DNA of 14,223 bases, taken from assembly GCA_031127185.1 (NCBI GenBank), contig JARIET010000039.1, positions 1 to 14,223 on the forward strand, read 5' to 3'. The first letter of the stretch is position 1, and each line of letters starts with the position of its first letter. A program made the translations under genes and the position numbers. This document shows positions 9,551 to 14,223 of the stretch, one piece after another. This stretch comes from Gemmatimonadota bacterium. GTDB lineage: Bacteria; Gemmatimonadota; Gemmatimonadetes; Gemmatimonadales; Gemmatimonadaceae. Under the pieces are notes generated by a model, which searched no databases, was not told the DNA's origin, and worked only from the letters and a program-made list of their open reading frames with translations.

Positions 9551-9993
9551 TTCTCGCCCTCAAGTTCGATCTTGTCCACGCGCGGTTGGTGCCGGCCGCC
9601 CTCGAACGCCGTGTTGAGGAAACGGTCGAGTATGGCCGCTGCATCCTGCTCCGACACAAATCGCGCTGGAACGGCAAGCACATTTGCGTCGTTGTGCTTG
9701 CGCGCGAGTTCTGCGATCTCCGGCGCCCACGCCACCGCCGCGCGAACGTGCGCGTGCCGATTGGCGGCATAGGTCATGCCCAGCCCTGTGCCGCAGAGCA
9801 GCACGCCGCGTGCGGCGCGCCCCGATTCGACTTCGCGAGAGACCGCATGCGCGTAGTCCGGATAGTCTGTGCTCGCGGCCGAGTTCGTCCCCAAATCCTG
9901 CACGTCGTACCCGAGCGCCACGAGCCGCGCCTTCAGCTTTTCCTTCATCTCGAACCCAGCATGGTCCGAGGCAATCGGGATGCGCTCCGCCAC
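9547..9993 (-). CDS. rpiB: ribose 5-phosphate isomerase B
   Basis: RpiB interconverts ribose 5-phosphate and ribulose 5-phosphate in the pentose phosphate pathway. From GTG at 9993 the protein has 148 residues, typical for the family, with [11 protein letters not shown] (7-17), [15 protein letters not shown] (34-48), the active-site [15 protein letters not shown] (65-79, Cys67), [10 protein letters not shown] (97-106, His100) and the terminal [15 protein letters not shown] at 9993 was preferred to GTG at 10011 because it gives [14 protein letters not shown], the usual spacing to the first strand, overlaps the ldh stop by one base (TAGTG), and has the purine-rich GGAAGGG at 9997-10003 just upstream. 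The longer form would add six residues. It overlaps glyA by 4 nt. The LacA/RpiB family also includes galactose-6-phosphate isomerases, but the Cys-containing motif favours RpiB. Confidence 0.93.
   Translation of the reverse strand: MAERIPIASDHAGFEMKEKLKARLVALGYDVQDLGTNSAASTDYPDYAHAVSREVESGRAARGVLLCGTGLGMTYAANRHAHVRAAVAWAPEIAELARKHNDANVLAVPARFVSEQDAAAILDRFLNTAFEGGRHQPRVDKIELEGEK
9557..9561 (-). promoter_or_regulatory. Shine-Dalgarno sequence for glyA inside rpiB
   Basis: GAGGG on the minus strand lies six bases upstream of the glyA ATG at 9550, within the last codons of rpiB. It supports the ATG choice and suggests glyA can be initiated independently even though the two genes overlap. Confidence 0.5.
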
Positions 9994-11069
9994 TAGCCCT
10001 TCCGCGGCCACTGCGGCCAGGTGCGGGTGAGAGCACCAACGGCGGCGAGCCGCTTCTCTGCGACCTTGTCGGCAGCCTCGTACGTATGAATCCCCTGATC
10101 CTTTGCCGTCTGGTAGACACCGAGAATCGTGTCGAAGATCTCGTCGGCCTTACGCAGCGCCCGTTCTTGCGACCATCCGGCGAGCTCGGAATACACATTG
10201 ATCACGCCACCGGCATTGGCCACATAGTCGGGGGCGTACAGGATGTCGCGCTTGGCCAGCGCTTCGCCGTGCTTCTTGGGCTCGAGGAGCTGATTGTTCG
10301 ATCCACCGCAGACGATCTCGACCTTCAGTTGGGGAATCGTGTCGTCGTTGATGATCGCGCCAAGGGCGCACGGTGCGAAGATGTCGGCCTTGTGAGCATA
10401 GACCGCCGCGTCGGTCGTTGCCGTGGCGCCGAACTCCTTGACTACCGTGTCGACCACGTCCTTCCTGATGTCGGCAACGATCAGCTTGGCGCCGGCGGCG
10501 TGCAGTTCCTTGCACAGGTAGTAGCCCACATGACCAATACCCTGCACGATGACCGTCTTGCCGTTCAGCGACGCCGATCCCCAGCGCCACTTGGCCGACG
10601 CCTCAATCGAGCGGAACACGCCGTGCGCCGTCACGGGCGACGGATCGCCGGACTTCGTGGCCAGACCGGCGACATACTCGGTTTCCATATGGACGTAGTC
10701 CATGTCGCTGGGGCTCGTCCCCACATCTTCGGCGGTGACGTACCGTCCGCCGAGCGACTCAACGAACCGTCCATGCGCGCGGAAGATCAGCTCGCGGTTC
10801 GCCGCACTGGGATCACCGATGATCACGGCCTTTCCGCCGCCGAGATTGAGCCCGGCGACCGCGTTCTTGTAGGTCATCCCGCGCGACAGCCGGAGGACGT
10901 CGAAGAACGCCTCGTCCTCGTTCTTGTAGTTCCAGAACCGCGTGCCACCGAGCGCAGGGCCGAGCGTCGTGTTGTGAATGGCGATGATGCCGCGGTAGCC
11001 GCTGGACTTGTCAAAGCAGGTGACAACCTGCTCGTGCCCGAGCTGCTCGATGCCTTCAAAAAGCTTCAT
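9993..11069 (-). CDS. ldh: leucine dehydrogenase (Glu/Leu/Phe/Val dehydrogenase family)
   Basis: The enzyme oxidatively deaminates branched-chain L-amino acids to 2-oxo acids with NAD+, or runs in reverse to aminate them. The 358-residue length is that of leucine dehydrogenases rather than the longer glutamate enzymes. Visible elements: GPALGGTRFW (37-46), MTYKNAVAGLNLGGGKAVI (65-83) with K68 and K80, AEDVGTS (113-119) with D115, the Rossmann loop GIGHVG (177-182), and PDYVANAGGVIN near residue 285. L40 and A113 match the positions associated with hydrophobic side-chain binding in Bacillus leucine dehydrogenase (family knowledge). No clear Shine-Dalgarno precedes the ATG. It lies 58 bp after the acyl-CoA dehydrogenase gene and overlaps rpiB, so it may feed branched-chain oxo acids toward acyl-CoA breakdown. 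Valine or phenylalanine preference cannot be excluded. The symbol here means leucine, not lactate, dehydrogenase. Confidence 0.92.
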   Translation of the reverse strand: MKLFEGIEQLGHEQVVTCFDKSSGYRGIIAIHNTTLGPALGGTRFWNYKNEDEAFFDVLRLSRGMTYKNAVAGLNLGGGKAVIIGDPSAANRELIFRAHGRFVESLGGRYVTAEDVGTSPSDMDYVHMETEYVAGLATKSGDPSPVTAHGVFRSIEASAKWRWGSASLNGKTVIVQGIGHVGYYLCKELHAAGAKLIVADIRKDVVDTVVKEFGATATTDAAVYAHKADIFAPCALGAIINDDTIPQLKVEIVCGGSNNQLLEPKKHGEALAKRDILYAPDYVANAGGVINVYSELAGWSQERALRKADEIFDTILGVYQTAKDQGIHTYEAADKVAEKRLAAVGALTRTWPQWPRKG

Positions 11070-11127
11070 GTGAAGTAGTGATGTTGTGGGTGACGACCGT
11101 CAGTGAACCTGTGCCAGCACCAGCGAC
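11070..11127. other. 58-bp gap between acyl-CoA dehydrogenase and leucine dehydrogenase genes, with a small dyad
   Basis: The gap contains one dyad, TGACG-AC-CGTCA at 11091-11102, with two 5-bp arms around two bases. The arms are too close to form an RNA hairpin, but the symmetry would suit a dimeric DNA-binding protein. No convincing promoter boxes or ribosome site for leucine dehydrogenase were found here. Confidence 0.25.
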
Positions 11128-12288
11128 CTACGCGGACGCCAATGCGCGCCCGATGACGATCCGCTGAATCTCGGACGTCCCTTCATAAATCTCGGTGATC
11201 TTCGCATCCCGGAACAGCCGTTCAACCGGATAGTCGGTGACGTACCCGTAGCCGCCGAAGAGCTGGATCGCCTGGGTCGTGATCCACATTGCGGCTTCGC
11301 TCGCCATCAGCTTGCACATGGCAGCGTGGGCGCCGGCCGGCTCGCCGCGGTCCTTGGCTGCGGCCGTGGCATGCAGCATCGCTCGCGCGCCGTGCAGTCG
11401 CGTGGCCATGTCGGCGAGTTTGAACTCCACAGCCTGAAACGCGGTCAGCGGCTTGCCGAACTGTTGACGCTCACGCGTGTATGCGATGGTAGCCTCAACT
11501 GCAGCGCGCGCGATGCCCACCGCCTGCGCCGCGATGCCGAGGCGGCCGGCCTCCAGAGACTGCATCGCGTACACAAACCCCAGCCCCTCTGCACCAAGGA
11601 GGCGATCAGCAGGCACGCGCATGCCGTCGAACGCCAGCTGGACCGTAGGAGATGCGCGGAGCCCCATCTTCTGCTCCTTCTTTCCAACACGGAACCCCGG
11701 CAGATCTGGCGTGATGATGAAGGCGGAGATTCCCCGCGACCCGCGCCGGGCGTCCGCCGTGTCCGTGCGTGCCATCGCGAGAATCACGTCAGCGCAGTTG
11801 CCGTTCGTCACCCACGCTTTCGTGCCGTTGAGTACCCAGAAGTCACCGTCGCGCACCGCCTGGGTGCGCAGCGCGGACGCATCGGACCCAGCTTCCGGTT
11901 CCGACAAGGCGAATGCACCGAGCAACTCACCAGTCGCCATGCGCGGCAGGTACGCCTGCTGCTGAGCGGGCGAGCCGAAATTCAGCAACATGCGAGTCGG
12001 CAGGGAATTGTGCACCGACATCGTGACCGCGGTCGATGCATCGGCCGCCGCGATCTCTTCCAGCGCCAGCAGGTAGCTCAGTGTGTCGAGGTTCAGGCCC
12101 CCGACGCTCTCCGGCAGCATCATGCCGAGGAATCCGAGTGCACCGAGTCGCGCGGTGATCGCGGGGTCACCCCGCTCCTCGCGATCCCAACGCCCCGCGT
12201 GCGGCGCGAGTTCACTGCGAGCGAAGTCGCGCGCCATGTTCTGAATGGCGCGCTGGTTTTCCGTCAGCGGGGTGAGGGTATCGATCAT
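11128..12288 (-). CDS. acyl-CoA dehydrogenase (short/medium- or branched-chain type)
   Basis: This FAD enzyme introduces the 2,3 double bond in acyl-CoA and passes electrons to electron-transfer flavoprotein. The 386 residues are a standard size, with an N-terminal helical domain, the first signature GAFALSEPEAGSD (124-136), KAWVTNG (157-163), and the C-terminal signature from QLFGGYGYVTDYPVERLFRD through IYEGTSEIQR. The catalytic base is Glu369 in Y-E-G-T, the position used by short- and medium-chain enzymes rather than the shifted position of isovaleryl- and long-chain enzymes. ATG at 12288 gives MIDTLTPLTENQRAIQ, a normal start, but has no Shine-Dalgarno. Upstream lies the heptad repeat hairpin; downstream is ldh. 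Chain-length preference is unknown; butyryl-CoA or 2-methylbutyryl-type substrates fit the neighbours. Confidence 0.95.
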   Translation of the reverse strand: MIDTLTPLTENQRAIQNMARDFARSELAPHAGRWDREERGDPAITARLGALGFLGMMLPESVGGLNLDTLSYLLALEEIAAADASTAVTMSVHNSLPTRMLLNFGSPAQQQAYLPRMATGELLGAFALSEPEAGSDASALRTQAVRDGDFWVLNGTKAWVTNGNCADVILAMARTDTADARRGSRGISAFIITPDLPGFRVGKKEQKMGLRASPTVQLAFDGMRVPADRLLGAEGLGFVYAMQSLEAGRLGIAAQAVGIARAAVEATIAYTRERQQFGKPLTAFQAVEFKLADMATRLHGARAMLHATAAAKDRGEPAGAHAAMCKLMASEAAMWITTQAIQLFGGYGYVTDYPVERLFRDAKITEIYEGTSEIQRIVIGRALASA

Positions 12289-12307
12289 TGGAAGAACAAC
12301 AACGAGT

Positions 12308-12369
12308 GTACGGTGGACGGTTGACGGTTAACCGTTGACGGCGTCCGTGAACCGTAAACCGTGCACCGT
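12308..12369. repeat. array of 7-nt units forming a long inverted repeat
   Basis: Nine consecutive units, seven nt each except one of six: GTACGGT, GGACGGT, TGACGGT, TAACCGT, TGACGGC, GTCCGT, GAACCGT, AAACCGT and GCACCGT. The core alternates between ACGGT and ACCGT, its near mirror, so the left and right halves are complementary. Bases 12310-12329 pair with 12350-12369 at 18 of 20 positions, the two mismatches falling at a 7-nt interval, around a 20-nt loop. A perfect 12-bp palindrome, ACGGTTAACCGT, lies at 12324-12335. The structure starts 7 bp after the hbd stop and ends 21 bp before the acyl-CoA dehydrogenase start. On the minus strand it is followed by a T-rich stretch (GTTGTTGTTCTT), so it may attenuate or punctuate the transcript. 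Confidence 0.85.
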
Positions 12370-12376
12370 TGGCTGT

Positions 12377-13231
12377 TCACTCGCTCTTGTAGTTGTAGAA
12401 CCCCTGCCCTGACTTTCTGCCAAACCATCCAGCTGCCACGTACTTCCGCAGCAGTGGGCAGGCCCGGTACTTCGGGTCGCCGAGTCCTTCGTGCAGCACA
12501 TCGAGAATCGCGACGCAAGTATCGAGGCCGATCAGGTCGGCCAGCGCGAGCGGCCCCATGGGGTGGTTCATGCCGAGCTTCATCACCTCGTCGACAGCGG
12601 CGGGGGTTCCGACGCCTTCCATCACGCAGTAGACCGCCTCATTGATCATTGGCATCAGGATGCGATTCGCGATGAAGCCGGGATAGTCGTTTGCCTCGAC
12701 CGGCGTCTTGCCTACCGCAGTGGCGAGCGCAACGGTGCGTGCCGTGGTGGCATCCGTCGTCGCCAGTCCACGGATCACCTCCACAAGCTTCATCATCGGC
12801 ACGGGATTCATGAAGTGCATGCCGATCACGTCGCCGGGGCGCTTGGTCTGCGCAGCGATTTCGGTGATGGAGATCGAACTCGTGTTCGTCGCGAGCAGTG
12901 CGCCGGGCGGGGCGAGCCGGTCCAGCTCGGAGAATATCCTGAACTTGAGATCGCGCCGCTCGGTCGCCGCTTCGATGGCCACTGTCGCATTGGCGACTGC
13001 ACCAATGTCGGTCGAGGTCGCAATCCGGGCCATCGTGGCGTCCTTGGCGGCCGCGTCGAGGGCTCCCTTCTTCACCTGGCGATCGAGATTCTTCTCGATC
13101 GTGGATTTGCCCTTCGCGAGGGCGTCGGCCGAGACGTCGATCAACGTCACCGACAGGCCCGCTTGCGCACTGACGTGGGCGATCCCGTTACCCATCTGCC
13201 CCGCACCAATCACTGCAATCGTTTCGCTCAT
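12377..13231 (-). CDS. hbd: 3-hydroxybutyryl-CoA (3-hydroxyacyl-CoA) dehydrogenase
   Basis: The enzyme interconverts (S)-3-hydroxyacyl-CoA and 3-oxoacyl-CoA with NAD(H), the third step of beta-oxidation or the matching step of butanoyl-CoA synthesis. The 284-residue stand-alone form has the N-terminal dinucleotide loop VIGAGQMGNGIA (7-18), acidic residue D32 after strand two (LID), TNTSSISITEIA (115-126), IGMHFMNPVPMMKLVEVI (136-153) with catalytic-type His139, the second-domain start DYPGFIANRI (182-191, Asn189), and the C-terminal GWFGRKSGQGFYNY. ATG at 13231 overlaps the stop of the CPBP gene as ATGA, implying translational coupling. An acyl-CoA dehydrogenase follows and a thiolase fragment lies two genes upstream, which supports an acyl-CoA pathway role. 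Confidence 0.95.
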   Translation of the reverse strand: MSETIAVIGAGQMGNGIAHVSAQAGLSVTLIDVSADALAKGKSTIEKNLDRQVKKGALDAAAKDATMARIATSTDIGAVANATVAIEAATERRDLKFRIFSELDRLAPPGALLATNTSSISITEIAAQTKRPGDVIGMHFMNPVPMMKLVEVIRGLATTDATTARTVALATAVGKTPVEANDYPGFIANRILMPMINEAVYCVMEGVGTPAAVDEVMKLGMNHPMGPLALADLIGLDTCVAILDVLHEGLGDPKYRACPLLRKYVAAGWFGRKSGQGFYNYKSE

Positions 13232-14139
13232 CGTTTCGTCACGGTGGAATCGTCGGATTTTGCTGCGGGGGCGCTCGGCCGCCGGTAGCAGAGAAAGCTA
13301 GCCGCAAGCATCGCCACTACGAACGCGAGTCCACCTTCCGGGCCCCACTCGCCTCCGGTGAGCCAGGCAGGTCCGCTGGCCACGTAGCGATACCCGGGCG
13401 TCTGGAGCGCCAGGCCGCTGACCGGCGCATGCAACACGACCGCCTGCATGAAGTTGATGGCGAAGTGGGCGCCGAATGCCGCTACGAGGGATCCCGTCGC
13501 CACCCGCACCCAGGCCAGAAACGCCCCGGCGCAGGCCACGGCGAGCGTTGATACCACCGTGGGATCGGGATTGAAGACGTGCGCCGCACCAAAGATGGCG
13601 CTGGTGATTCCGATCGTCCTTGGCGCGCCGATTGCGCCCATCATGACGGTGAAAGCGAACCCCCGAAAGAGCAGTTCCTCGTTCCACGCGGCCGGAAACA
13701 TCAGCGCAAAGGCGCGGAACGCGATCGCACCGACGCTGTCGGTGGCGGTCGCAGGCTCAAACCGTGCGCCGCCTAGCGCCACGGTCGCCAGCGCCGGAAC
13801 AGCCACCACGGCGGCTCCGACTCCGAGGGCGACCAGATTGGGCGTGAGCCGCCACGCGTCCCGGCCGACTCCGATCTGTTGCCAGACGCTCCCATGCTTT
13901 GATGGGAATTGTCGTCCGGTGAACCATGTCGCGAGCACAATGGCCACGAGCGATGCGATCTGGCTCAACGACGCGCCGGACAGTCGCGCCCACGCCACCA
14001 TCGGCGTGGCCATGGCGATGGAAAGCCCGAAAATCGCGACGAGATAGGCGGACCCGAAGACGGCGGCGCCAAACACGGCCACTTGCCACGGTGCCCGAAT
14101 GGTGCCGCCTGGCAACCGCAGCCAGTCGCGTTCGCTCAC
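13228..14139 (-). CDS. CPBP family intramembrane glutamic endopeptidase (Rce1/CAAX-protease-like)
   Basis: The 303-residue product is a multi-pass inner-membrane protein with hydrophobic segments near residues 17-48, 58-74, 100-123, 138-153, 160-186, 195-213, 215-238 and 268-285. All three CPBP (Abi) motifs are present: EExxxR in AWNEELLFRGF (E154, E155, R159), FxxxH in FGAAHVFNP (F183, H187) and HxxxN in AHFAINF (H225, N229). Members may be proteases or have other membrane roles; no substrate can be named. The start is GTG at 14139, preceded by GGAGGG at 14143-14148 with a short 3-nt spacer. Its stop overlaps the hbd start by 4 nt and it lies about 39 bp after the thiolase end, so it is embedded in the acyl-CoA operon. 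Confidence 0.92.
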   Translation of the reverse strand: MSERDWLRLPGGTIRAPWQVAVFGAAVFGSAYLVAIFGLSIAMATPMVAWARLSGASLSQIASLVAIVLATWFTGRQFPSKHGSVWQQIGVGRDAWRLTPNLVALGVGAAVVAVPALATVALGGARFEPATATDSVGAIAFRAFALMFPAAWNEELLFRGFAFTVMMGAIGAPRTIGITSAIFGAAHVFNPDPTVVSTLAVACAGAFLAWVRVATGSLVAAFGAHFAINFMQAVVLHAPVSGLALQTPGYRYVASGPAWLTGGEWGPEGGLAFVVAMLAASFLCYRRPSAPAAKSDDSTVTKR

Positions 14140-14142
14140 ACG

Positions 14143-14148
14143 CCCTCC
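14143..14148 (-). promoter_or_regulatory. Shine-Dalgarno sequence for the CPBP gene
   Basis: GGAGGG on the minus strand ends three bases before GTG at 14139. It is the strongest ribosome-binding match in the window and decides the GTG start, since the gene opens without an ATG. Confidence 0.6.
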
Positions 14149-14152
14149 GTTG

Positions 14153-14172
14153 CGGGGCCCGTGTGTGCCCCG
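14153..14172 (-). other. GC-rich hairpin between thiolase end and CPBP gene
   Basis: CGGGGC (14153-14158) pairs perfectly with GCCCCG (14167-14172) around an 8-nt loop. It begins 6 bp after the thiolase stop codon and ends just upstream of the CPBP ribosome site. With no T-run it is not a classical terminator; an mRNA-stabilising or attenuating role is possible. Confidence 0.35.
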
Positions 14173-14178
14173 GCTCGA

Positions 14179-14223
14179 CTACGCCAGCTCGAGGCTGAGC
14201 GCCACGGCGTTGCCGCCACCGAG
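14179..14223 (-). CDS. C-terminal end of a probable thiolase (acetyl-CoA acetyltransferase), partial
   Basis: Only the last 14 residues and the stop codon TAG (14179-14181) lie in the window: LGGGNAVALSLELA. The GGGNAVAL stretch resembles the terminal C-x-GGG-x-x-A-L element of thiolases, whose active-site cysteine would sit just outside the window. Context supports this, because the genes after it encode 3-hydroxyacyl-CoA and acyl-CoA dehydrogenases. The call rests on a very short segment and could change once the upstream sequence is seen. Confidence 0.6.
   Translation of the reverse strand, partial: LGGGNAVALSLELA

Noticed and set aside
11063..11074. CTTCA/TGAAG inverted repeat spanning the leucine dehydrogenase start codon
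   Set aside because: The loop would be two bases, too small for an RNA hairpin, and it is explained by the coding sequence.
9684..11078. 464-codon open frame on the plus strand
   Set aside because: It is antisense to rpiB and leucine dehydrogenase, has no recognisable domain, and its composition follows the opposite strand.

Overview
This is a GC-rich bacterial chromosome window in which every supported gene lies on the minus strand. It holds twelve complete coding regions and the last 15 codons of a thirteenth at the right edge. Gene content and style suggest a Gemmatimonadota-type or related soil bacterium: a six-bladed beta-propeller exported protein, a Minf_1886-family protein, a CocE-type exported hydrolase, very tight packing with many start/stop overlaps, and weak Shine-Dalgarno sites. 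That placement is inference only; no RNA gene or other marker is present.

In transcription order (right to left), the first block is acyl-CoA and amino-acid catabolism: the end of a probable thiolase (14179-14223), a CPBP-family membrane protease, 3-hydroxyacyl-CoA dehydrogenase, an acyl-CoA dehydrogenase and leucine dehydrogenase. These supply three of the four classical beta-oxidation / butanoyl-CoA steps (no enoyl-CoA hydratase is here), plus the entry step of branched-chain amino-acid breakdown. A striking array of 7-nt units folding into an 18-of-20 bp inverted repeat separates hbd from the acyl-CoA dehydrogenase.

The second block joins without a break: rpiB, glyA and an exported CocE/NonD hydrolase, linked by 1-4 nt overlaps. 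The third is a cofactor and metabolite-repair group: a Minf_1886-family protein, the fused NAD(P)HX epimerase/dehydratase, thiL, and a PlsC acyltransferase, the last three linked by 4-nt overlaps. From 14139 down to 2662 the layout is compatible with one long transcript or a few overlapping ones.

After plsC come two separate genes: eno, whose 136-bp upstream region carries a six-run G ladder and short periodic repeats, and an exported six-bladed beta-propeller protein, separated from eno by a 9-bp hairpin.

There is no sign of a mobile element, CRISPR array, phage gene, toxin-antitoxin pair or defence system. No gene-free stretch exceeds about 140 bases. The window is mostly ordinary core metabolism; the points worth following are the intergenic repeat structures and some gene neighbourhoods.
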